Source: Acidaminococcaceae bacterium
GTDB lineage: Bacteria; Bacillota; Negativicutes; Acidaminococcales; Acidaminococcaceae
Direction of reading: 5' to 3'
Assembly (NCBI GenBank): GCA_028693975.1
Contig: JAQUUF010000038.1
Span: 1,330-8,509 of the forward strand
Length of the DNA stretch: 7,180 nucleotides
Positions 1 through 6,447 of this stretch are shown here, piece after piece. The first letter of the stretch is position 1. The number at the start of each line of letters is the position of its first letter. The notes under the pieces were generated by a model that saw only the letters and a list, made by a program, of their open reading frames with translations, did not search any database and had not been told where the DNA came from. The position numbers and the translations under genes are program-made.

Positions 1-1
1 C

Positions 2-133
2 TGGGGTGAAGTCACCCTGGGCGGCGACGTCAAGCTCAGCCACAACGGCAAAGTCTACGGCGAACTAACTAAATATTTTGGAGACAGAAGTAATTCGCTT
101 AATTATAATGTAGGGTTTAGGTGGAACTTCTAA
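2..133 (+). CDS. C-terminal end of an outer-membrane autotransporter-type beta-barrel protein (5' truncated)
   Basis: Only the last 43 codons are in the window; the gene begins upstream of the left edge. The visible peptide starts WGEVTLGGDVKLSHNGKVYG and finishes NYNVGFRWNF before TAA. Alternating polar and hydrophobic residues, a GxVYGE turn and a closing strand of the G-F-R-W-N-F type with a terminal Phe are typical of the last strand of type V autotransporter barrels, where the C-terminal aromatic residue is read by the BAM assembly machinery. This is family knowledge applied to a short fragment, so the passenger domain and substrate are unknown. It implies that the organism has an outer membrane. 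A strong terminator overlaps the stop codon, so this transcript ends here and is separate from the mgtA operon. Another beta-barrel class ending in Phe is possible. Confidence 0.72.
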   Translation, partial: WGEVTLGGDVKLSHNGKVYGELTKYFGDRSNSLNYNVGFRWNF

Positions 134-172
134 AATAAAAGGGTAGCTCTGATGAGCTACCCTTTTATTTTT
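132..172 (+). terminator. Intrinsic terminator after the barrel gene
   Basis: A perfect inverted repeat pairs 132-149 with 154-171 around a four-base TGAT loop. Its core is GGGTAGCTC/GAGCTACCC, flanked by A-rich and T-rich arms, and the RNA ends in a U-rich stretch (TTTTATTTTT). The left arm begins inside the TAA stop codon. Because both arms are flanked by A/T tracts, it could also stop transcription arriving from the right. Confidence 0.92.
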
Positions 173-201
173 AACCTTATTAATTTTACGTTTTTTATTA
201 A

Positions 202-305
202 GGTACTTTCTTTGCTGTAATTTTCATTTTTTCCTTATGTCCATTTCTTTGCGGCGCCAAAGCTTCTCTTACGGTACTTTCTTTGCTGGCCCAAAGCAAG
301 TACCC
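202..305. repeat. Cluster of repeated hairpin units in the barrel-mgtA intergenic gap
   Basis: The 16-mer GGTACTTTCTTTGCTG occurs exactly at 202-217 and 273-288. A third partial unit lies between them: TTTCTTTGC + 4 nt + CCAAAGC is found at 244-263 and again at 278-297. The last copy folds as GGTACTTTCTTTG (273-285) with CAAAGCAAGTACC (292-304), with one mismatch and a six-base loop. The middle copy folds as CTTTG (247-251) with CAAAG (258-262) over a GGCGCC core. No credible gene lies in 134-371; this repeat cluster and the preceding terminator are the only structures seen there. It resembles fragments of a dispersed palindromic repeat, but copy number elsewhere cannot be judged here. Confidence 0.6.
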
Positions 306-371
306 AAAGAACTGCGCCACAACCACCTGTTACTTACGTAAGCCTAAAATAAGAAGTTAATTGTGCGTTGT

Positions 372-400
372 TTGACAATAATTCTTTTTGGTGTTACGAT
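372..400 (+). promoter_or_regulatory. Sigma70-type promoter of the mgtA leader
   Basis: A perfect -35 box TTGACA (372-377) is separated by exactly 17 bp from TACGAT (395-400), a 4/6 match to TATAAT. The predicted transcription start is about 406-408, directly before the first bases of the M-box aptamer, which is where a riboswitch transcript would be expected to begin. No operator was recognised. Confidence 0.8.
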
Positions 401-404
401 AGTT

Positions 405-555
405 ACGTACTTCGGTAGGTGAGGCTCACATAGGGATACGGATTGCTGCCGCAGAGTCGTGGAGACACGCTCAGAAGGTTTGAACAGGCTATGTCGTTAA
501 GGCGTAGCATAATGCAGTTACATTGCCCTATGAAGTTAAAGCTCAAACGAAACAC
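405..555 (+). ncRNA. M-box (ykoK leader) Mg2+ riboswitch aptamer
   Basis: Conserved M-box blocks appear in order. TAGGTGAGGCTC is at 416-427 and is followed by GGGATACGG and GCTGCCGC (about 434-452). A hairpin CGTG-GAGA-CACG (458-469) with a GNRA tetraloop sits next. The 3' block follows: ATGCAGTTACATTGCCCTAT (512-531) and GTTAAAGCTC (535-544), close to the family's GCTAAAGCTC. The closing helix may include TTCG (411-414) with CGAA (548-551). In this family, compaction by several Mg2+ ions favours a downstream terminator and shuts off Mg2+ uptake genes. The position just after the promoter and ahead of mgtA fits that role. The exact boundaries are approximate. Confidence 0.92.
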
Positions 556-568
556 ACCAGAACTATTA

Positions 569-610
569 GCTCTCGTGTCTTCCTTATCGGATGCACGAGA
601 GTTTTATTTT
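569..610 (+). terminator. M-box expression-platform terminator
   Basis: CTCTCGTG (570-577) pairs perfectly with CACGAGAG (594-601). A short upper stem TCC/GGA (581-583 with 589-591) lies inside, and the uridine tract TTTTATTTT (602-610) follows. It lies about 15 nt after the aptamer, as expected for an OFF switch at high Mg2+. I did not identify a convincing alternative antiterminator pairing for this first terminator. Confidence 0.85.
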
Positions 611-633
611 GTGAACAAAGGATGTGAGTTGTA

Positions 634-735
634 ATGGATAGTGGTCACGGTCGAAGTAGAGTGGAAGCAGATTATAGGTTAAGATGGTTACAAGACAATT
701 TGACAGTAGGCCTCGTCCGCCTATTGTTTAGTTAG
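634..735 (+). CDS. Possible 33-codon upstream ORF in the mgtA leader
   Basis: ATG at 634 opens a 33-residue frame ending with TAG at 733-735. AAAGGA (617-622) lies 11 nt upstream, an acceptable but long spacing for a ribosome binding site. The peptide begins MDSGHGRSRVEADY and ends GLVRLLFS. It has five Arg and six Leu residues, with no run of a single amino acid and no membrane segment. I recognise no homologue. The reason to list it is its position: codons 17-21 (AGA TGG TTA CAA GAC) carry the 5' strand of the antiterminator helix of the second attenuator, so translation could control that fold. It differs from the proline-rich MgtL leader peptide of Salmonella. It could equally be a chance frame in a structured RNA. 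Confidence 0.3.
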   Translation: MDSGHGRSRVEADYRLRWLQDNLTVGLVRLLFS

Positions 736-797
736 CGTGTAGATATTAGCTTGTGGCCATCGTTATCGACAACTTGATGACGGTGGTTTTTTGTTGC
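683..797 (+). promoter_or_regulatory. Putative second attenuator in the mgtA leader (antiterminator/terminator switch)
   Basis: Two mutually exclusive folds are visible. In the antiterminator fold, GATGGTTACAAG (683-694) pairs with CTTGTGGCCATC (750-761) as 12 continuous pairs, two of them G-U. This encloses a 9-bp hairpin, ACAGTAGGC (703-711) with GCCTATTGT (719-727). In the terminator fold, bases 757-761 are instead used by the stem 757-767 with 776-786. Further options compete with the terminator's right arm: GTGGTTT (783-789) with AAACCAC (800-806), and TTGTGG (751-756) with CCACAA (803-808). The possible upstream ORF crosses the 5' antiterminator strand. I recognise no named riboswitch or T-box here; the signal that operates it is unknown. 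Confidence 0.5.
757..797 (+). terminator. Second intrinsic terminator in the mgtA leader
   Basis: CCATCGTTATC (757-767) pairs with GATGACGGTGG (776-786) along 11 continuous pairs (two G-U) around an eight-base loop, followed immediately by TTTTTTGTTG (787-796). It lies about 160 nt after the M-box terminator and 80 nt before the mgtA start codon, so transcripts that escape the riboswitch must pass it too. Confidence 0.75.
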
Positions 798-862
798 CCA
801 AACCACAATAGTCTTGGCGTTCAATCAATAATCATACTTCCTTAGGTAAGTCAAAAACTAAT

Positions 863-867
863 GGAGG
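863..867 (+). promoter_or_regulatory. Ribosome binding site of mgtA
   Basis: GGAGG lies nine nucleotides before the ATG at 877. It fixes the start at 877 rather than at the in-frame Met codon four codons later. Confidence 0.85.
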
Positions 868-876
868 TAGAGTAAA

Positions 877-3540
877 ATGAAAAACTTAATGAAAAATAAT
901 TTTAAGACAAGACTATTCTGGGCAGCTGGTTGCACTAGCGACGAAGTACTAAAAGAATTGGGAACTGCTAGCACAGGATTGAGTACTGCGGCGGTAGAGG
1001 CGGCACAGCACAAGTATGGAGGCAATTATATTGCCCACAGGCAAAGCGAAACCATAGGTAAACGGCTAGTTAATGCCTTTGTTAATCCTTTCACGGGCAT
1101 TTTGGTGCTTCTGGCGGGAGTTTCTTTGTTGACAGATGTGATTTTTGCAGCAGAAGCAGACAGAAACTATTTAACTGTTCTCATTATCACAACGATGGTC
1201 CTGCTCTCTGGCATCTTGCGGTTGGTGCAGGAGACGAAGAGCGGTAATGCAGCTGCCCAACTGGCCCAAATGATACATACTACAACCTGTGTCGAGAGAA
1301 TTGGTACGGGTAAGCAAGAAATAGATATAGCGTCAGTGGTAGTCGGTGATATAATCCACCTCTCTGCTGGGGATATGGTGCCGGCGGATGTACGGATTAT
1401 TGCTGTCCGTGACCTTTTTGTCAATCAGGCTGCTCTGACCGGTGAGAGTGAGCCGATAGAGAAAAGCGCAGAGACTTATGCCATAGCAGGTGCTCTTACG
1501 GCGGTACCGAACCTAGCTTTCATGGGGACTACGGTTATTAGCGGTTGCGCAGTAGCGGTAGTGGTGGCTGTAGGGCAAGATACCTTGCTGGGGAGCTTGG
1601 CACAAGAGATGGACACTAAGCCGGCTACGACCAATTTTGAAAAGGGAGTTAATGCTGTATCTTGGGTTTTGATTCGTTTTATGCTGGTTATGGTACCTAT
1701 AGTTTTCATTGTTAATGGGTATACCAAGAATAATTGGCTGGAGGCAGCGTTGTTTGCTATCTCTGTGGCAGTTGGTCTCACCCCGGAGATGCTGCCTATG
1801 ATTGTCACTACTGCCCTCGCCCGTGGCGCGACTGCCATGAGCAAAAAGAAAGTTATTGTCAAGAATCTCAACGCTATCCAGAACTTAGGCTCAGCAGATA
1901 TTCTGTGTTCTGACAAAACCGGAACCCTTACCCAAAACAAGGTTGTGCTAGAGTATCATCTGGATATACATGGTCATGAGGATGCCCGAGTTTTGCGTCA
2001 TGGTTTCTTGAACAGTTATTATCAAACCGGACTCAAAAATCTACTTGATATTGCTATCATTACCTATCAAGAACAATTGGGAAGCGAAGCTATCAAGCGA
2101 GACTATAGCAAAGAAGATGAGCTGCCTTTTGATTTTGATAGACGGAGAATGAGTGTAGTAGTGCGCAACAAAAAAGGCGAAACACAATTGATTACCAAGG
2201 GTGCCGTAGAAGAAATGTTGACCTGCTGTAGCTACGTGGAAGACCAGGGGCTAGTGAGGCCTTTGAGCCACGAGATGCAGGATTTGGTTCTGGCACAAGC
2301 TAATGAATTGAATGAGCAAGGGATGCGAGTCATTGCCGTAGCTCACAAGGCTAACCCTGCACCAGTAGGGGAGCTAACTGTTGCCGACGAAACAGGTATG
2401 GTTCTGCTTGGCTTCTTAGCTTTCCTGGACCCGCCCAAAGCAAGTGCTGCCGAAGCAATAAAAGCTCTAGAGAAGATTGGCGTGAGCATCAAGATTTTGA
2501 CAGGAGATAATGAGATGGTCACCATTAGCGTCTGCCGGCAAGTGGGGATTGGCACTACAAACGTCATGTTGGGCGACGATATGGATAATATGACGGATGC
2601 AGAGATTGCGTCCCAGACGGAAAGAACTACAATTTTTGCTAAACTCTCACCGCAGCAAAAGGCAAGAGTCGTCCGTCTACTAAGAGCACAAGGCCATGTG
2701 GTAGGGTTCATGGGCGATGGCATTAATGATGCGGCCGCTATGAGGGCTGCTGATGTTGGTATCTCTGTCGATACAGCTGTGGATATTGCCAAAGAGTCGG
2801 CAGATATAATTTTGCTCAAAAAGGATCTGATGGTGCTAGAAGACGGAGTTGTTGAAGGTCGTAAAACCTATGCTAATATGATAAAATATATCAAAATGAC
2901 GGTTTCTTCTAATTTTGGTAATATGTTTTCTGTGCTGGTGGCTAGTGCATTTCTGCCCTTCTTGCCCATGGCGGCCATCCAAATCATTCTTCTCAATCTT
3001 GTTTATGATTTGTCTTGCACCGCTATTCCGTGGGACAACGTGGATGAAGAATATCTTACCAAACCAAGGAAATGGGTTGCAGCCTCTATCAGCAAGTTTA
3101 TGTTGTGGTTGGGACCCGTAAGCTCTGTTTTTGATATTACAACTTATCTTTTTATGTATTTTGTGCTTTGCCCTGCTGTGACGGGTGGACTTCTCTACAG
3201 CCAGCTAACTGATACGAGTCTCCAAGCCCTCTATGTGGCGATATTCCAAACGGGATGGTTCATTGAATCCATGTGGAGTCAAACTCTGGTCATTCACATG
3301 ATTAGGACGCCGCAAATTCCCTTTATTCAAAGTCGTGCAGCCTGGCCAGTAGTGCTGCTTACTTTGGTCGGCTGCTGCCTCATAACAGCAATTCCCTTTA
3401 CTACAGTGGGGGCAGCTTTGGGACTAACGGCACTTCCGGGGAACTATTTCCTGTGGCTGCTACTGACAATAATAGGCTATATGCTGCTGACTACACTGGT
3501 CAAACACCGCTATGTCAGACGCTATGGCGAATTACTTTAG
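877..3540 (+). CDS. mgtA: Magnesium-transporting P-type ATPase MgtA (P3B type)
   Basis: This 887-residue inner-membrane pump imports Mg2+ at the cost of ATP; the usual family length is about 900. An N-terminal cation-ATPase segment (about 15-65) is followed by membrane helices near 66-88 and 98-116. The actuator domain carries TGES (188-191). Next come helices 3 and 4, with the cation-site motif LTPEMLP (301-307), and the phosphorylation motif DKTGTLT with Asp346. The ATP-binding domain has KGA (441-443), and the hinge has DPPK (518-521), TGD (542-544) and GDGIND (613-618). About six helices follow, including the MgtA-type NLVYDLSCTAIPWDNVD segment. DKTGTLTQNKVVLEYHLDIHG-like wording after Asp346 separates MgtA/MgtB from Ca2+ pumps. 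All catalytic residues are present and the frame is intact. Expression is expected to rise when cytoplasmic Mg2+ falls, through the M-box and possibly a second attenuator in the leader. A small cysteine-rich gene follows after 56 bp. Confidence 0.97.
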   Translation: MKNLMKNNFKTRLFWAAGCTSDEVLKELGTASTGLSTAAVEAAQHKYGGNYIAHRQSETIGKRLVNAFVNPFTGILVLLAGVSLLTDVIFAAEADRNYLTVLIITTMVLLSGILRLVQETKSGNAAAQLAQMIHTTTCVERIGTGKQEIDIASVVVGDIIHLSAGDMVPADVRIIAVRDLFVNQAALTGESEPIEKSAETYAIAGALTAVPNLAFMGTTVISGCAVAVVVAVGQDTLLGSLAQEMDTKPATTNFEKGVNAVSWVLIRFMLVMVPIVFIVNGYTKNNWLEAALFAISVAVGLTPEMLPMIVTTALARGATAMSKKKVIVKNLNAIQNLGSADILCSDKTGTLTQNKVVLEYHLDIHGHEDARVLRHGFLNSYYQTGLKNLLDIAIITYQEQLGSEAIKRDYSKEDELPFDFDRRRMSVVVRNKKGETQLITKGAVEEMLTCCSYVEDQGLVRPLSHEMQDLVLAQANELNEQGMRVIAVAHKANPAPVGELTVADETGMVLLGFLAFLDPPKASAAEAIKALEKIGVSIKILTGDNEMVTISVCRQVGIGTTNVMLGDDMDNMTDAEIASQTERTTIFAKLSPQQKARVVRLLRAQGHVVGFMGDGINDAAAMRAADVGISVDTAVDIAKESADIILLKKDLMVLEDGVVEGRKTYANMIKYIKMTVSSNFGNMFSVLVASAFLPFLPMAAIQIILLNLVYDLSCTAIPWDNVDEEYLTKPRKWVAASISKFMLWLGPVSSVFDITTYLFMYFVLCPAVTGGLLYSQLTDTSLQALYVAIFQTGWFIESMWSQTLVIHMIRTPQIPFIQSRAAWPVVLLTLVGCCLITAIPFTTVGAALGLTALPGNYFLWLLLTIIGYMLLTTLVKHRYVRRYGELL

Positions 3541-3596
3541 AACCAAGGGGAGCGGTTATTTTTGGCTTTTCCTATTGAACAAAAGGAGCAATTTAC

Positions 3597-3854
3597 ATGA
3601 CTGATACCATATTTCATTGCACGCAATGTGGCCTGTGCTGCCGGCATATTGATAGAGTACCGCAGCTTGCGGAATTCGATTTGGGCAATGGCACTTGCCG
3701 CCACCTCAAGGGCAATCTCTGCGATATTTATGACCATAGACCGGAAATCTGTCAAGTGGACCATATGTACGAAGTTTATTTCAAAGACAAATACACCAAA
3801 GAAGAATTCTATAAACTCAACGAAGAAGTCTGTCATCTGCTGCAACAAAAGTAA
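3597..3854 (+). CDS. YkgJ-family CxxCxxCC cysteine-cluster protein
   Basis: This 85-residue cytoplasmic protein has the family signature C8-x2-C11-x2-C14-C15 near its N-terminus, then C34, C42 and C52 within CRHL, LCDIYDHRP and EIC contexts. That pattern matches the zinc- or iron-sulfur-binding YkgJ family (Pfam PF03692). A further Cys is at 79. The tail from about 56 is charged and probably helical. The biochemical role of the family is poorly defined; some larger relatives are linked to protein methylation (FliB). AAGGAG (3583-3588) stands eight bases before the ATG, which supports this start over an overlapping frame. It lies 56 bp after mgtA with no terminator between, so it is probably in the same transcript and would share Mg2+ control. 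A role in metal handling is only an inference from this context. Confidence 0.85.
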   Translation: MTDTIFHCTQCGLCCRHIDRVPQLAEFDLGNGTCRHLKGNLCDIYDHRPEICQVDHMYEVYFKDKYTKEEFYKLNEEVCHLLQQK

Positions 3855-3920
3855 GAGGGAAGGTTATTTCACCAGAACTGGTTCCCACGGTGATTTGTTT
3901 GTATAGGCTCTAAAACAACT

Positions 3921-3973
3921 AAATCCCATTAAACAGTAGTTTAGCACTGCTGTTCAATGGGATTTTTGTATTT
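3921..3973. terminator. Long bidirectional terminator between convergent operons
   Basis: AAATCCCATT (3921-3930) pairs perfectly with AATGGGATTT (3956-3965). After one mismatch the stem continues, 3932-3940 with 3946-3954, to a five-base loop. The plus strand then runs into TTTTTGTATTTCTTG, ending the mgtA transcript. On the minus strand the hairpin is followed by a T-rich run (ATTTAGTTGTTTT), ending the murQ-murP-mupG transcript about 20 bp after the mupG stop codon. The remaining gap 3855-3920 shows only a weak short hairpin (TCACC 3869-3873 with GGTGA 3889-3893). Confidence 0.92.
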
Positions 3974-3983
3974 CTTGTATTTT

Positions 3984-5051
3984 TTACTCCGCCACTAACC
4001 TAAACTTACTTCCTGGCACGAGACAGGGAATGAGGTATCTATCTTCTGCAATTATCTTGCCTATTATATTAGTGCGTTTATCTGCTTGCAGTTCCACTTT
4101 CGCTATTTGTAGCTCACCTTGGTAGCGGCCGTAGCCGTCGTTGTCGATGAGTACATCTCCTAGTGCCGGTGCCGCTGTATTGCTGGGTGCGATGCTGATG
4201 TTCTTGCAGAGGCCGCGGCTCTCGTTAGTGCGGATTAGTTCTACGGAGTCGTCGCTGCGGCAGGTGAAGGTGTGGTTCAGGAGCTGGGCAATGTCCGGCG
4301 TAATACTAGTCGCTTGTATGCGTAGCACGAGTGGCGTCGGTAGAGTAGCCGTGGCTAGAGCGTGCAGTTCTTCATTACTGGGCTGGCAGTCGGCGATGAA
4401 GATGGAGTCGATGCCTAGGGCTAGGAGCTGCTGGGCTGCTTGGGCTACGGGCATATTACGTTGTGCCTCAATAGTAGGTAGTCCTGCGCAGAGTGGTTCT
4501 CTTCGCCCGTGCTCGCAAGATATGAAAGCTGCCGTCTTGATACCATATTGCTGCAGCAACTGATTCTGCCAGTAAACGTCGCTGTAGCTCATGCCCGTGT
4601 GGGGACGGGGATAATAGTTGAACATGGCTTCGGTGTTAGCTAGGTTAAGTCCAGCGGACAGTAGCTTGTTAAGGTAGGCGACGTTCAGAGTAGAGGCGTT
4701 GAATTGAATACTGATGGTGTGGCTGAGCTGTACGATCTCTTCTATACTGTAGCCGTAGTCTAGGCGCAATCTGCCTAGGCCCAGACGCTGGAGCTCAGCT
4801 GCGTCACAAGCAGACAGACCAGTCAGCTCTAAGGAGGCAGGCGAAATGTCAGCGATGAGTTCTAGCTGATGGGTGCGGCACAGAGCCAACAATGCTTGGA
4901 GCTGGTCGGTCAAGACTGCGGTATCTGTCTCGGGAATATGGAGCGAGGTAAAGACTCGCTTGATGCCGTTGTCAGCGGCGTCTTGCAATAATTGTTGATT
5001 GTCAGCGGCGCTAGTGCCTAGGCCGAGATAAATAGCAATGCCATGTGGCAT
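3984..5051 (-). CDS. mupG: 6-phospho-N-acetylmuramidase MupG (DUF871 family)
   Basis: This 355-residue cytoplasmic glycosidase matches the DUF871/MupG family in full length. MupG of Staphylococcus aureus splits MurNAc-6P-GlcNAc into MurNAc-6-phosphate and GlcNAc. The N-terminal TIM-barrel part (about 1-240) shows IYLGLGTS (7-14), RLDYG with Asp98 (96-100), the family hallmark NYYPRPHTG (145-153) and CEHGRREPLCAGLPT (179-193). The C-terminal cyclophilin-like part (about 245-355) contains GDVLIDNDGYGRYQGEL (298-314) and ADKRTNIIGKI. The start is ATG at 5051. AGGAAG lies eight bases upstream and overlaps the murP stop codon (TAGGAAG), implying translational coupling. It is the last gene of the murQ-murP-mupG unit, and this neighbourhood supports MupG over other DUF871 proteins. 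Specificity for the disaccharide phosphate is inferred from the family and context. Confidence 0.9.
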   Translation of the reverse strand: MPHGIAIYLGLGTSAADNQQLLQDAADNGIKRVFTSLHIPETDTAVLTDQLQALLALCRTHQLELIADISPASLELTGLSACDAAELQRLGLGRLRLDYGYSIEEIVQLSHTISIQFNASTLNVAYLNKLLSAGLNLANTEAMFNYYPRPHTGMSYSDVYWQNQLLQQYGIKTAAFISCEHGRREPLCAGLPTIEAQRNMPVAQAAQQLLALGIDSIFIADCQPSNEELHALATATLPTPLVLRIQATSITPDIAQLLNHTFTCRSDDSVELIRTNESRGLCKNISIAPSNTAAPALGDVLIDNDGYGRYQGELQIAKVELQADKRTNIIGKIIAEDRYLIPCLVPGSKFRLVAE

Positions 5052-5063
5052 AATGTATACTTC

Positions 5064-6443
5064 CTATTCTTTGGGGTCGTCGAACCCAATAATATATGTA
5101 GCAATGAAGCCGCCCACGTAGCCAACGACTAGACCGATGAGGTACAGCCCGATGTTATCTGTGCTTGCCGCTAGGGGCAGACCTGAGATGCCTAAAGTGG
5201 AAGCACCTACCATACCGTAGGCTTGCACTGCGCCGCCACAGGCACCTCCGATACAAGCTCCGATGAAGGGCTTGCCCAGAGGCAGAGTCACGCCATAGAT
5301 GAGGGGCTCGCCTACGCCCATCAGACCGACGGGCAGAGCGGAAGCTATGGTTTTCTTAATACGTTGATTCTTGGTGCGGAGATAGACGGCCGCAGCTGCA
5401 CCGACTTGTCCTGCTCCTGCCATAGCAAGAATAGGCAGCAAGATGGTGACACCGCTACGGTTGAGCAGCTCAGCATGGATGGGTGTAAGTCCTTGATGGA
5501 TACCGACCATGACCATGGGGAGGAAAGTGCCGCCTAGGATGAAGCCGGTGACGGGACCGCCGTAGCGAATGGATTCAGTAGCGCCGTAGCCGATGGCTTC
5601 GGAGAGCAGTCCCCCGATAGGTTGACAGATAGCGAGGGCTACCACTGTCGAGATTAGAATGGTGAACAGAGGCGTCAAAAAGAGGCTGAACATCTCGGGA
5701 ATGCTTTTTTGCAGGCGTTGCTCTAGCCAGGCACCGAAGAAGGCAACCAAGACTACGGCGATGATGCCGCCTCGCCCAGGGACCAGGTGCTGGCCCATGA
5801 TGGTGATTTGACCTAGAGCTGGGTTAGTGAGGATAGCCGCCAACACGCCGCCGATAATGGGGGAGCCGCCGAATTCTTTGGCAGCGTTCACACCGACGAA
5901 GAGGTTCAGACCCCAGAACACAGCAGCACCAGCTACGGCCAGAACTTGGAGCAGGGGTTCTTGGGTAGTAGCAGGGTCCAGTTTGAAGATAATATTCAAG
6001 ATACCTGTTATTAGTCCGCAACCGATAAAACCAGGGATAATGGGCACAAAAATATTGGAGATTTTCTTAAGAGCCAGCTTCCAAGGAGTGGCGTTCTTGG
6101 CTCGAATGGCTTCATGGAGAGCGGCACCGTCTCCTACTTGATAGCAGGGGGTGACTGCATCGTCGCGTGAGGGAGCACTGGCAGGTACGGTAGTGGCTTG
6201 TCCCATCAGCTCCTTGACTAGGGTGGTGATAGCGGCTGCTTTGCCGGGTCCCAATACTATCTGGAGCTCGCTATCTACGCGGTTGACACCAAAAACCCCG
6301 GGCAGAGCCTTGAGCTGGCTCTCACTAAAAGCCTCAGCCTTGAGCTGTACCCGTAAGCGTGTCATGCAATTTTTGATTTCAATTATATTATCCGCAGGAC
6401 CGATGAGGGTAAATATTTCCTGCGCTAGTTTGTTATTATCCAA
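5064..6443 (-). CDS. murP: PTS N-acetylmuramic acid transporter subunit EIIBC (MurP)
   Basis: This 459-residue membrane permease takes up and phosphorylates MurNAc, or MurNAc-GlcNAc when paired with MupG. The EIIB domain (about 1-80) carries the phosphorylated cysteine Cys26 in NCMTRLRV. A flexible linker (about 82-118) joins it to a glucose-family EIIC domain (about 120-459) with many membrane helices, the motif GIHQGLTPIHAEL around His316 and GEPLIYGVTLPL from 378. E. coli MurP is similar (474 residues) and likewise lacks EIIA, so a glucose-type EIIA encoded elsewhere must donate phosphate. The assignment as MurP rather than a trehalose or sucrose EIIBC rests mainly on murQ and mupG either side. 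The start is TTG at 6443-6441. AAGGAG ten bases upstream lies inside the last murQ codons, and the next in-frame Met would remove Cys26, so the TTG is preferred. Confidence 0.9.
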   Translation of the reverse strand: MDNNKLAQEIFTLIGPADNIIEIKNCMTRLRVQLKAEAFSESQLKALPGVFGVNRVDSELQIVLGPGKAAAITTLVKELMGQATTVPASAPSRDDAVTPCYQVGDGAALHEAIRAKNATPWKLALKKISNIFVPIIPGFIGCGLITGILNIIFKLDPATTQEPLLQVLAVAGAAVFWGLNLFVGVNAAKEFGGSPIIGGVLAAILTNPALGQITIMGQHLVPGRGGIIAVVLVAFFGAWLEQRLQKSIPEMFSLFLTPLFTILISTVVALAICQPIGGLLSEAIGYGATESIRYGGPVTGFILGGTFLPMVMVGIHQGLTPIHAELLNRSGVTILLPILAMAGAGQVGAAAAVYLRTKNQRIKKTIASALPVGLMGVGEPLIYGVTLPLGKPFIGACIGGACGGAVQAYGMVGASTLGISGLPLAASTDNIGLYLIGLVVGYVGGFIATYIIGFDDPKE

Positions 6444-6447
6444 ATTC

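Noticed and set aside
202..305. CRISPR array
   Set aside because: Copies are few, unequal and unevenly spaced, with no uniform spacers and no cas genes; they are short palindromes.
443..634. 63-codon plus-strand open frame through the M-box and its terminator, whose TAA overlaps the ATG at 634 (TAATG)
   Set aside because: It begins with TTG without a ribosome binding site, runs through conserved aptamer bases and the terminator hairpin, and resembles no known protein. The stop-start overlap is most likely chance.
700..728. Possible internal promoter with TTGACA at 700-705
   Set aside because: At 17-18 bp spacing the -10 position reads ATTGTT or TTGTTT, which is poor. The bases are better explained by the hairpin 703-727.
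1476..2819. Long minus-strand frames inside mgtA
   Set aside because: They are antisense to conserved ATPase motifs, lack start signals and have low-complexity, Ser/Ala/Thr-rich content typical of shadow frames.
3537..3848. 103-codon minus-strand frame opposite the YkgJ-family gene
   Set aside because: The plus-strand frame has the CxxCxxCC motif and a good ribosome binding site; the opposite frame is a shadow.
3869..3893. Separate terminator directly after the YkgJ-family gene
   Set aside because: Only a five-base stem with a large loop and no clean T tract; the hairpin at 3921-3965 is far stronger.
3628..3906. 92-codon plus-strand frame overlapping the YkgJ-family gene in another phase
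   Set aside because: No family features and no ribosome binding site; it is the shifted reading of the same cysteine-rich gene.
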